Shown: in pieces, positions 1 through 5,841 of the stretch
How positions within the stretch are numbered: position 1 is the first letter of the stretch
Layout of the letters: each line of letters begins with the position of its first letter
Assembly: GCA_014380965.1 (NCBI GenBank)
Contig: JACMIV010000073.1
Location: 1-6,730, forward strand
Direction: 5' to 3'
Source of the DNA: Rhizobiaceae bacterium
GTDB lineage: Bacteria; Pseudomonadota; Alphaproteobacteria; Rhizobiales; Rhizobiaceae
DNA length: 6,730 nucleotides
Translations under genes and position numbers: made by a program
The notes under the pieces: model-generated
Seen by the model: only the letters and a program-made list of their open reading frames with translations
Told to the model about the DNA's origin: nothing
The model's database searches: none

Positions 1-441
1 GAGGTCGTCGCCGGCGGCCGGGAGGCCAAGCAAGCGGCAAACTGGGTCATCAACGACCTGCTGGGCGCGTTGAACAAAGCCGGCAAAGGAATTGAAGAGA
101 CTCCCGTTTCCGCCGTTCAGCTCGGCGTCATTCTCGACCTCATCCGGGACGAGACGATCTCCGGCAAGATCGCCAAGGACCTCTTCGAGATCGTCTGGAC
201 CGAGGGCGGCGATCCTGCAGAGATCGTCGAAGCGCGCGGCATGCGGCAGGTGACCGACACGGGCGCCATCGAAAAGGCCGTCGACGAGATCATAGCAGCC
301 AATCCCGACAAGGTCGCGCAGGCAAAGGCCAAGCCGACGCTGGCGGGCTGGTTCGTCGGTCAGGCGATGCGCGCGATGGGAGGCAAGGCCAATCCCGCCG
401 CGGTCAACCAGATCGTGAAGGACCGGCTGGGGCTCGAATGA
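1..441 (+). CDS. gatB: Aspartyl/glutamyl-tRNA(Asn/Gln) amidotransferase subunit B, C-terminal part (5' truncated)
   Basis: The frame is open from base 1 to TGA at 439-441 and gives the last 146 residues of GatB; the rest lies left of the window. GatB is the tRNA-binding and kinase-like subunit of GatCAB, which converts Glu-tRNA(Gln) and Asp-tRNA(Asn) to the cognate amides in the cytoplasm. The visible part is the helical YqeY-like tail domain that contacts tRNA. Family hallmarks are [11 protein letters not shown] and, near the end, [25 protein letters not shown], a near-canonical GatB ending. The ATP and catalytic cradle domain is not visible. The stop codon overlaps the start of the next gene (ATGA), so the two are probably translationally coupled. 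Identification is secure; only the 5' end is missing. Confidence 0.96.
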   Translation, partial: EVVAGGREAKQAANWVINDLLGALNKAGKGIEETPVSAVQLGVILDLIRDETISGKIAKDLFEIVWTEGGDPAEIVEARGMRQVTDTGAIEKAVDEIIAANPDKVAQAKAKPTLAGWFVGQAMRAMGGKANPAAVNQIVKDRLGLE

Positions 442-938
442 ACGGTTTTTTCGTCCGCACGGCCGGCGAACGCGATCTCGCCGAGGTCAGCCGCCTGCTT
501 GCGGAGACCTGGCACGCGACCTACGACGTCCTCTATGGCGCCGATCAGGTTGCGACGATTACGGCCTCCTGGCACACCGTCGAAGCGCTTCGCCAAAGGC
601 TGGCGAAGCCGCATTCGGAATTTCTCGTTGCCGACGACGGCGAACGATTGCCGGCGATGGCCTTTGCAGCGGCAGCGGGCGAGGGGCGGACGGTTCTCTT
701 GCATCAGCTCTACGTCCTGCCGGCCTTCCAGAGACTGGGTATCGGAAGCGAGCTTCTCGGCGAGGTCGAAGGCTGCTTTCCGACCGCGGACCTCATCCGC
801 GTCGAGGTCGAGGAAGCCAATCTCAAGGCGCTCTCCTTCTACACGAGCCGCGGGTTCGTGACGGCCGCCTCGACTGGCGTCACTGCGCTTGATGCGCCGG
901 AACGTCCCGCGCTTCTCCTCGAGAAGAGGCTGGCCTGA
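438..938 (+). CDS. GNAT-family N-acetyltransferase, substrate unknown
   Basis: The 166-residue protein has the single-domain GNAT fold, which uses acetyl-CoA to acetylate an amine. Motif A is clear at residues 91-112 ([17 protein letters not shown]), with the Q/RxxGxG pyrophosphate-binding loop at QRLGIG (98-103). Motif B is at about 128-140 ([13 protein letters not shown]) and contains Tyr135, at the place of the usual general-acid tyrosine. The N-terminal [22 protein letters not shown] is typical of the first strand and helix. The ATG at 438 overlaps the gatB stop by four bases, which favours this start; there is no strong Shine-Dalgarno sequence. No signal peptide or membrane segment is seen, so it should be cytosolic. 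The substrate cannot be deduced, and linkage to gatB is positional only. Confidence 0.88.
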   Translation: MNGFFVRTAGERDLAEVSRLLAETWHATYDVLYGADQVATITASWHTVEALRQRLAKPHSEFLVADDGERLPAMAFAAAAGEGRTVLLHQLYVLPAFQRLGIGSELLGEVEGCFPTADLIRVEVEEANLKALSFYTSRGFVTAASTGVTALDAPERPALLLEKRLA

Positions 939-996
939 GCCCTTCATCGAGCGGCAAGGCTTCTCGCTGGAGGCCGGACCGCATCTTCGCCGCAGG

Positions 997-1025
997 TGGA
1001 CTTTTGTGGTCGCTGTCAGCATAAC
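997..1025 (+). promoter_or_regulatory. Candidate sigma-70-type promoter for the NDUFA12-like gene
   Basis: In the 118-bp gap after the GNAT gene, a -35-like TGGACT (997-1002) is followed after exactly 17 bp by a -10-like CATAAC (1020-1025). Each matches four of six positions of the housekeeping consensus. The expected transcription start would fall at about 1031-1033, on or just before an in-frame ATG at 1033. This is a match by eye only; such patterns arise by chance in this much sequence. Confidence 0.3.
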
Positions 1026-1056
1026 GGCGGACATGGCGGCAATGGGCGCGACGCAG

Positions 1057-1437
1057 ATGAAACAATGGCTTCTTGAAATCTTCACGTGGTGGCAGGGCCA
1101 GACGATCGGCACCCGCCTTCACACCTGGCGTTTCGGCCAGAGGGTCGGCGAGGACGAACGCGGCAACGTCTACTATCAGACCGCTGACGGCTCGCGCCGC
1201 TGGGTCATATACAACGGTCCGGCGGAAGCCTCCGCGATCGGGCCGGGCTGGCACGGCTGGATGCATCACCGCGTCGACGTCGCGCCCGCCGACGAGAGTT
1301 ACACCGCGCGGAGCTGGCAGAAGCCCCATCAAGTCAATCACACCGGCACCGCCAAGGCTTATCGGCCCAAGGGGTCGTTGCTGAACACGGCGGAGCGGCC
1401 GCGCGTCACCGGCGACTACGACGCCTGGCAGCCCTGA
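1057..1437 (+). CDS. NDUFA12-family NADH:ubiquinone oxidoreductase (complex I) accessory/assembly protein
   Basis: The 126-residue protein matches the NDUFA12 (B17.2) family, a supernumerary complex I protein conserved from alphaproteobacteria to mitochondria. It sits at the peripheral arm on the cytoplasmic side or aids its assembly. Diagnostic segments appear in order: FTWWQGQTIGTRLHTWRFG (9-27), VGEDERGNVYYQ (30-41), RRWVIYNGPAEAS (48-59), GPGWHGWMHHRVD (62-74), WQKPHQVNHTGTAKAYRPKGS (87-107) and the C-terminal GDYDAWQP. The frame is open upstream to 889, but homologues begin at MK..LL..FTWW, so ATG 1057 is chosen. In-frame ATGs at 1033 and 1042 are alternatives, and none of the three has a clear Shine-Dalgarno sequence. 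As is usual in this group, the gene lies apart from the nuo operon; no nuo gene is visible here. Confidence 0.92.
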   Translation: MKQWLLEIFTWWQGQTIGTRLHTWRFGQRVGEDERGNVYYQTADGSRRWVIYNGPAEASAIGPGWHGWMHHRVDVAPADESYTARSWQKPHQVNHTGTAKAYRPKGSLLNTAERPRVTGDYDAWQP

Positions 1438-1658
1438 CGCTCCCGCTGGCTCTTCAGCCGCTGAAACGCCTTGCGTCGTCTTCTGGCGGATGAGCGCCCT
1501 CGAAGGCACGGACATGCATATCCGGCACCAGGAACGGCAAGATGCCTTACTTCCGGCCCTGGACGCCATCATTCAGGCGTGCCGGCACTCGCAGGGAATC
1601 GCTTGACCAACGCCGCCGACCAATCTCGTCGCACAGCGTGGATGCGGGAAAACGACCG

Positions 1659-2222
1659 ATGAGACAATCGACGACCCTTCTTTGCGCAGCCATGGTCCTT
1701 TTCTCCGCAACCGGAACCCGAGCGCAGGACATACAGCAACTCGAACTGCCTCCGCTTGGGTCGCTCGATCCTTTCGCGGTGCCGGATGAATCAGACGACG
1801 GTCTGCAGTCTCTCGAGCCGCCGTCGAGTCTCGGTGAACAGTTCGAGGTTCCGCCGGAAGCTGTTCCAGCGGCGCCCCCGGTTCAGGCCGCACGCATCGC
1901 CAACACGGTCGCCGAATTCTCTGGCATCGACAAGATCACCGGCCGGATCACGTCCTTCGACGTCTACGTCAACGAGACCGTCCAGTTCGGCGCGCTCCAG
2001 GTGACGCCTCGCGTTTGCTATACCAGCCAACCAACCGAGGCGCCGCAGACCGACTCTTTCGTCGAGGTGGACGAGATAACGCTGGAGCGCGAGATCCGGC
2101 GCATCTTCACAGGCTGGATGTTCTCCGATTCGCCTGGCCTCAACGCGGTGGAGCATCCCGTCTACGACGTCTGGCTGAAAAGCTGCAAATCCGAGTCACC
2201 CTTGCCTCCGCCGGCGGGCTGA
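1659..2222 (+). CDS. Exported DUF2155-domain protein of unknown function
   Basis: The 187-residue protein begins with a Sec signal peptide: MRQ, a hydrophobic stretch at about 5-17, and a probable cleavage after TRA at about residue 22. A Pro/acidic-rich linker follows (about 28-78). The C-terminal domain (about 88-177) reads [20 protein letters not shown], then [58 protein letters not shown]. This is the DUF2155 pattern. Cys120 and Cys176 are the only cysteines of the mature protein and probably form a disulphide, which would suit a periplasmic location. The frame is open from 1542, but only the ATG at 1659 yields a signal peptide; GGGAA lies about 8 bases upstream of it. Such genes often neighbour aat in alphaproteobacteria. 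The biochemical role is not known. The last 61 bp overlap the 3' end of aat on the other strand. Confidence 0.88.
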   Translation: MRQSTTLLCAAMVLFSATGTRAQDIQQLELPPLGSLDPFAVPDESDDGLQSLEPPSSLGEQFEVPPEAVPAAPPVQAARIANTVAEFSGIDKITGRITSFDVYVNETVQFGALQVTPRVCYTSQPTEAPQTDSFVEVDEITLEREIRRIFTGWMFSDSPGLNAVEHPVYDVWLKSCKSESPLPPPAG

Positions 2223-2860
2223 GCCGCGTCGACGCGAAAACCCGGAATATCGAACCGCGCGGGAACGGCGATGGCCGCGTCGAGCAGCGCCCGGTAGCGC
2301 TCGCGGTCGATCTCGACGGCGCCGAAGCGCGACAGATGCGTGGTCAGGAACTGCGTGTCGAGCAGACGGTAGCCGCCGGCGCGCAGACGATTGACGAGAT
2401 GGACGAGGGACACTTTCGAGGCGTCGGTCTCCCGCGAAAACATGCTCTCGCCGAAGAACGCCGCTCCAAGGCTGACGCCGTAGAGACCGCCGACGAGATG
2501 CCCGTTGCGCCAGGCCTCGACGCAATGGGCGTGACCGGCCCGGAACAAGCTCAGATAGAGCGACCGGATCTCGGCGTTGATCCAGGTCTGCGGCCTCCCC
2601 GGCGAGCTTTCCGCGCAGCCATCGAGGACGGCTGCGAAAGCCGTATCGACGCGGATCTCGAACGTGCCGCGCCGGATCGTCTTGGCAAGGCTGCGCGGAA
2701 CGTGGAAATCGTCGAGCGGGATGATGCCGCGCTCGTCGGGATCGACCCAGAACATCCCCTTGTCTTCGGCGCTTTCGGCCATCGGGAAAATGCCGCAGGC
2801 ATAGGCCTTGAGAAGGATCTCGGCGGTGATCTCGAAGCGCTGGTCGCGGCCTCCGGCCAT
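2162..2860 (-). CDS. aat: Leucyl/phenylalanyl-tRNA-protein transferase
   Basis: The 232-residue cytosolic enzyme transfers Leu or Phe from aminoacyl-tRNA to proteins with N-terminal Arg or Lys, marking them for ClpS/ClpAP degradation. Family motifs in order: [15 protein letters not shown] (16-30), [22 protein letters not shown] (37-58), [11 protein letters not shown] (92-102), HCVEAW (112-117), [26 protein letters not shown] (124-149) and [18 protein letters not shown] (164-181). Glu138, Asp168 and Gln170 fall at the places of the E. coli catalytic-pocket residues Glu156, Asp186 and Gln188. ATG 2860 lies 5 bp after the accC stop, so it is probably translated as the third gene of accB-accC-aat; the Shine-Dalgarno sequence is weak. 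The frame is also open upstream through antisense accC sequence, which is not part of the gene. The C-terminal tail beyond about residue 198 is low in motif content, ends in FSQTS, and is partly antisense to the DUF2155 gene. Confidence 0.95.
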   Translation of the reverse strand: MAGGRDQRFEITAEILLKAYACGIFPMAESAEDKGMFWVDPDERGIIPLDDFHVPRSLAKTIRRGTFEIRVDTAFAAVLDGCAESSPGRPQTWINAEIRSLYLSLFRAGHAHCVEAWRNGHLVGGLYGVSLGAAFFGESMFSRETDASKVSLVHLVNRLRAGGYRLLDTQFLTTHLSRFGAVEIDRERYRALLDAAIAVPARFDIPGFRVDAAQPAGGGKGDSDLQLFSQTS

Positions 2861-2865
2861 CGCCG

Positions 2866-4215
2866 TCAGTCCGGTTTTCCACCGGCCAGATATTTCTCCA
2901 GCCAGTGTATGTCGTAGTTGCCGGCCGCGATGTCCGGATCGTCCACGAGATCGCGGAAGAGCGGCAGCGTCGTCTTGACGCCGTCGACGACGATCTCGTC
3001 CAGCGCCCGCCGCAGCCGCATCATGCACTCCTGCCGCGTCCGGCCGGAGACGATCAACTTGCCGATCAAGCTGTCGTAGAAGGGCGGGATCGTATAGCCC
3101 TGATAGATGCCGGAATCGACGCGGACGCCGAGGCCGCCGGGCGTGTGGTAGTGGGTGATGGTGCCCGGCGAGGGCGCAAAGGTCTTCGGGTCCTCGGCAT
3201 TGACGCGGCACTCGATCGCGTGGCCTGAAAAGACGACCTCATCCTGCGTCAGCGACAGGCCGAGGCCCGCGGCGACCCGGATCTGTTCGTGGACGAGGTC
3301 GAGACCGGTGATCGCCTCGGTCACGGGATGCTCGACCTGCAGACGGGTGTTCATCTCGATGAAGTAGAACTCGCCGTTCTCGTAGAGGAATTCGATCGTG
3401 CCGGCGCCCCGATAGGAAAGCTTGCGCATCGCGTCGGCGCAGATGTCGCCGATCGTGGCGCGCTGGGACTCGTCGAGCGCGGGCGAGCGCGCTTCCTCCC
3501 AGACCTTCTGGTGGCGCCGCTGCAGCGAGCAGTCGCGTTCGCCGAGATGGATCGCGTTGCCCATGCCGTCGCCGAAGACCTGAACCTCGATATGGCGGGG
3601 CTTCTCGAGATACTTCTCGATGTAGACGGCATCGTCGCCGAAGGCGGCCCCGGCTTCCGAGCGCGCGGTCGACAGCGCGAGCGAGAGGTCGGCTTCGGTA
3701 CGCGCGACCTTCATGCCGCGGCCGCCGCCGCCCGAAGACGCCTTGATGATGACGGGAAAACCGATCTCCCTGGCCACGCGGACGGCTTCAGCGTCCTCCG
3801 TCACCGCACCGTCCGAACCCGGGACCACGGGGATGCCCAGCGCCTTGGCGGTGCGTTTTGCCTCGATCTTGTCGCCCATGATGCGGATGTGGTCGGCGGT
3901 CGGGCCAATGAAGGTGATCTTGTGGGCGTCGAGAATGTCGGCGAAGCGTGAGTTCTCCGACAGGAAGCCGTAGCCGGGATGCACGGCGTCGGCGCCGGTG
4001 ATCTCGCAGGCCGCGAGGATCTGCGGAATGTTGAGATAGCTGTCGCGGGAGGGCGGCGGGCCGATGCAGACGCTCTCGTCGGCGAGGCGCACGTGCATGG
4101 CGGTATTGTCCGCCGTCGAATGGACGGCGACGGTCGGGATGCCGAGTTCCTTACAGGCGCGAAGCACCCGGAGCGCTATCTCGCCACGATTGGCGATGAG
4201 AACCTTCTTGAACAT
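2866..4215 (-). CDS. accC: Acetyl-CoA carboxylase, biotin carboxylase subunit
   Basis: The 449-residue protein (same length as E. coli AccC) carboxylates biotin on AccB with ATP and bicarbonate, the first half-reaction of malonyl-CoA synthesis. The N-terminal domain opens with [25 protein letters not shown] and holds [10 protein letters not shown] (79-88). The ATP-grasp domain (about 115-325) has Lys116, Lys158, the glycine loop SGGGGRG (161-167), Glu200, [17 protein letters not shown] with His235 and Lys237, Glu275, and [16 protein letters not shown] with Glu287, Asn289, Arg291 and Glu295. The C-terminal domain contains Arg337 in ECRVNAEDP and [12 protein letters not shown]. From Lys158 on, numbering is one below E. 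coli; every catalytic position listed is kept. Arg243 replaces the Pro of the E. coli EEAPAP segment. ATG 4215 has GGAG six bases upstream. The gene lies 14 bp after accB and 5 bp before aat. Confidence 0.98.
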   Translation of the reverse strand: MFKKVLIANRGEIALRVLRACKELGIPTVAVHSTADNTAMHVRLADESVCIGPPPSRDSYLNIPQILAACEITGADAVHPGYGFLSENSRFADILDAHKITFIGPTADHIRIMGDKIEAKRTAKALGIPVVPGSDGAVTEDAEAVRVAREIGFPVIIKASSGGGGRGMKVARTEADLSLALSTARSEAGAAFGDDAVYIEKYLEKPRHIEVQVFGDGMGNAIHLGERDCSLQRRHQKVWEEARSPALDESQRATIGDICADAMRKLSYRGAGTIEFLYENGEFYFIEMNTRLQVEHPVTEAITGLDLVHEQIRVAAGLGLSLTQDEVVFSGHAIECRVNAEDPKTFAPSPGTITHYHTPGGLGVRVDSGIYQGYTIPPFYDSLIGKLIVSGRTRQECMMRLRRALDEIVVDGVKTTLPLFRDLVDDPDIAAGNYDIHWLEKYLAGGKPD

Positions 4216-4229
4216 GATGCGCTCCCGCT

Positions 4230-4712
4230 TCAGCCGATGACGACGAGGGGTTCGCCGTATTCGACCGGTTGCGCGTTGTCGACGAGGATCTTCTTGATCT
4301 TGCCGGCGCGCGGCGCCGGGATCTGGTTCATGGTCTTCATCGCCTCGATGATGAGAAGCGTCTCGCCTTCAGCGACCGTCTGGCCGATCTCGACGAAGGC
4401 CTTGGAGTCCGGCCCGGAGGCGAGATAGACGGTTCCGACCATGGGTGAGGGAACGGTCCCGGCCTCGGGCCCGGACGTTGCGGCAGTCGGCGCGGGGGCG
4501 GGGACATGTCCTTGTCCCTGCGGCGCTCCGGGCATCGGCTGCGGATAGGCCATCTGCATCGGCTGCGGATAGGACGGGTATTCCTTCTGACGCGATACCC
4601 GGATTCGGAGCGTGCCCTGCTCGACCTCGATCTCCGTCAGATCCGTGTCGTTCAGGATGTCGGCAAGCTCGCGGACGAGCCCGCGATCGACGATGTTGTC
4701 TTTGCTGGACAT
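4230..4712 (-). CDS. accB: Acetyl-CoA carboxylase biotin carboxyl carrier protein (BCCP)
   Basis: The 160-residue protein carries biotin between biotin carboxylase and carboxyltransferase. Residues 1-42 (ending [17 protein letters not shown]) form the N-terminal AccC-contact region typical of BCCP. Residues about 43-86 are a flexible Pro/Ala/Gln linker with two near copies of YPQPM. The biotinyl (lipoyl-like) domain spans about 87-160: [18 protein letters not shown] with the thumb region, EAMKTMNQI with the biotinylated Lys126, and the ending [16 protein letters not shown] 4712 is chosen because GGAAGGAAGAGA, a strong Shine-Dalgarno sequence, sits just upstream and homologues begin at this point; the frame is open to 4784 without homology. 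The gene is first in accB-accC-aat. Contrary to the usual rhizobial layout, no aroQ precedes it. Confidence 0.97.
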   Translation of the reverse strand: MSSKDNIVDRGLVRELADILNDTDLTEIEVEQGTLRIRVSRQKEYPSYPQPMQMAYPQPMPGAPQGQGHVPAPAPTAATSGPEAGTVPSPMVGTVYLASGPDSKAFVEIGQTVAEGETLLIIEAMKTMNQIPAPRAGKIKKILVDNAQPVEYGEPLVVIG

Positions 4713-4731
4713 TCTCTTCCTTCCGAAGGGG

Positions 4732-4745
4732 GCCGCTTCAGCGGC
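4732..4745 (-). promoter_or_regulatory. Short hairpin just upstream of the accB ribosome binding site
   Basis: GCCGC (4732-4736) and GCGGC (4741-4745) can pair across a four-base loop, forming a 5-bp GC stem in the accB leader. It ends a few bases before the GGAAGGAAG ribosome binding site. A stem here could influence translation initiation, but 5-bp GC stems are common in GC-rich DNA and no terminator U-tract follows. Confidence 0.2.
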
Positions 4746-4790
4746 TGAGGAACCGGTCGCGTCGCGGCGATCGACGGCTCTCAAGGGGTC

Positions 4791-4811
4791 TTTGCGACAT
4801 CGGTCGCGAAA
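4791..4811. promoter_or_regulatory. Imperfect palindrome upstream of accB (possible operator)
   Basis: On the + strand the site reads TTTGCGACATCGGTCGCGAAA. The inner arms GCGAC (4794-4798) and GTCGC (4803-4807) are perfectly complementary around ATCG. The outer TTT and AAA also pair if one G (4808) is skipped. It lies about 80-100 bp upstream of the accB start codon, where a repressor or activator of the acc operon might bind. No known regulator motif is recognised, so the role is a guess. Confidence 0.25.
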
Positions 4812-5018
4812 CTCAGGGCGGTGCTATCAGCTCCGGATGATGAAAGTCTTGATGCCGAAAGCGTGCAGAACATCTCCGTTTGAAGACGTGTTCCGCGAAT
4901 TCGGCCGACTCTTCGATCGTCCGATCGCCAGCGTGCACTTATGCGGTGGGTATAAACCGAGCCGATCGCTTCGAAAAGCGGCAAATCTTCCGCAGATGCA
5001 CCCTGTCCGATCGTGCCT

Positions 5019-5780
5019 TCAGCAGGTCGCGCTGGCGCAGGCACGCACGTTCGCGACCTTCGCGGCCAGTCCCTCGCCACCGATGGCGCCCGGCACGAGC
5101 TCGTCGGCGACCACATAGGACGGCGTGCCGTTGATCTTGAGAAGCCCAGCGAGTTGCGCACCTTCCGCGATCGCAGCCTCGACGGCGGGTAGCGTCATCG
5201 CATCGCGTACCGCGCCTTCCGGAACGCCCATGTCCTCGACGACCTGAAGGGCACTGTCCTCGTTCGCAACGCCCTTGTGGGCCAAAAGCTTGGCATGAAA
5301 TTCCCCGTAGCGCTCCGGGGCGACATGCCGGAGCGCCAGGCTGACACGGGTGGCCGCTGCCGAATCCTCGCCGAGAACCGGGATTTCCTTGAGGACGAAG
5401 CGCAGCTTCGGATCGGCGGATATCAACTGCTCCATGTCGGCCAGGGCACGTTTGCAGTAGCCGCAATTGTAGTCGAAGAATTCGACGACGGTGACGTCGC
5501 CCTCCGGATTGCCGAGCACGGTGCCGACGGGCGAGGCGAAGAGCGTGTCGCGCGCCGAAGCAATGGCTCCCTTGACGGCCGCCTGATCCTCGACAGCCCG
5601 CTTCTTCTCCAGGGAATCGAGCGCCTCGAGCAGCACCTCGGGATTGCGGATCAGATAGTCGCGCACGACCGTCTCGATGTCGCTCTTTTCCGCGTCCGTC
5701 AGCGCAAACGCCGTGACGGGCTGGAGCACTGCCGCGGCGATGGCGAAGGCAAGCGAGCCGCTGATGAAGGTTCGGAGCAA
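5019..5780 (-). CDS. Periplasmic DsbA-family thiol:disulphide oxidoreductase with ScsC-like N-terminal domain
   Basis: The 253-residue protein starts with a signal peptide (hydrophobic about 6-24, probable cleavage after AFA at residue 26). An ScsC-type helical N-terminal region follows (about 27-84, with DYLIRNPEVLLEALDSLEKK); in known ScsC proteins this region drives oligomerisation. The thioredoxin-like DsbA domain (about 88-250) has VVEFFDYNCGYCKRA with active-site Cys106 and Cys109 (CGYC), and the cis-proline loop GTPSYV with Pro220. Two further cysteines, Cys248 and Cys253, end the protein. It should form or isomerise disulphides in exported proteins. The first usable start is TTG 5780, with AAAGGA ending 8 bases upstream and the signal peptide directly following, so TTG is taken as genuine. 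The gene lies 61 bp downstream of the M48 protease gene, probably co-transcribed. Whether it acts as oxidase, isomerase or ScsC-like metal-tolerance protein cannot be told. Confidence 0.92.
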   Translation of the reverse strand: MLRTFISGSLAFAIAAAVLQPVTAFALTDAEKSDIETVVRDYLIRNPEVLLEALDSLEKKRAVEDQAAVKGAIASARDTLFASPVGTVLGNPEGDVTVVEFFDYNCGYCKRALADMEQLISADPKLRFVLKEIPVLGEDSAAATRVSLALRHVAPERYGEFHAKLLAHKGVANEDSALQVVEDMGVPEGAVRDAMTLPAVEAAIAEGAQLAGLLKINGTPSYVVADELVPGAIGGEGLAAKVANVRACASATC

Positions 5781-5841
5781 GGGGCGGGTCCTTTCGGGAA
5801 GCCGGCAGCGGGGAGGGCGACGTGCACCATCACCGCCGGCG

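Larger units (their letters stand above)
4713..5018. other. Gene-free spacer between the DsbA-family gene and accB (usual site of aroQ)
   Basis: This 306-bp stretch lies upstream of accB and downstream of the DsbA-family stop. All three minus-strand frames were read: none has dehydroquinase motifs (NGPNLN, NPGAYTHTS, ISNIHARE) or another recognisable family. Plus-strand open frames run out into antisense accB or dsbA sequence and look like shadows. Base composition is slightly less GC-biased than the neighbours. It must hold the accB leader and probably its promoter, but no strong -35/-10 pair is visible. It contains one notable imperfect palindrome (4791-4811) and a short hairpin next to the accB ribosome binding site. 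Confidence 0.6.

Noticed and set aside
360..1112. A 250-codon minus-strand open frame opposite gatB, the GNAT gene and the start of the NDUFA12-like gene
   Set aside because: It spans three supported genes antisense and has no recognisable motif.
1603..1631. TTGACC at 1603-1608 as a -35 box for the DUF2155 gene
   Set aside because: The -35 match is good, but nothing resembling a -10 box lies 16-18 bp downstream (TCGTCG at 17 bp). The 221-bp gap before the gene shows no better pair.
2015..2917. A 300-codon + strand open frame across the DUF2155 3' end and aat
   Set aside because: It is antisense to the well-supported aat gene and out of frame with DUF2155; composition is Arg/Ala/Asp rich, as expected of a shadow frame.
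3289..3951. A 220-codon + strand open frame antisense to accC
   Set aside because: accC is certain on the other strand. The antisense frame is open because of GC-rich third-codon bias, and its translation resembles no known family.
4860..4937. AGCGTGCA repeated twice, about 70 bp apart, in the accB upstream spacer
   Set aside because: One 8-bp repeat within about 300 bp is expected by chance. Flanking bases do not extend the match.
4967..4980. A CGCTT-TTCG-AAGCG hairpin about 40 bp after the DsbA-like stop codon as a terminator
   Set aside because: The stem is only 5 bp and no U-tract follows on the minus strand, so intrinsic termination is not supported.
4770..5012. Repeated CGATCG/GATCG motifs in the spacer
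   Set aside because: CGATCG-type words are frequent throughout the window, including coding regions, so this reflects genome composition rather than an array.
4837..5118. A + strand frame beginning MMKVLMPKACRTSPFEDVF in the spacer upstream of accB
   Set aside because: There is no good ribosome binding site and no family resemblance, and about a third of it is antisense to the DsbA-like gene.
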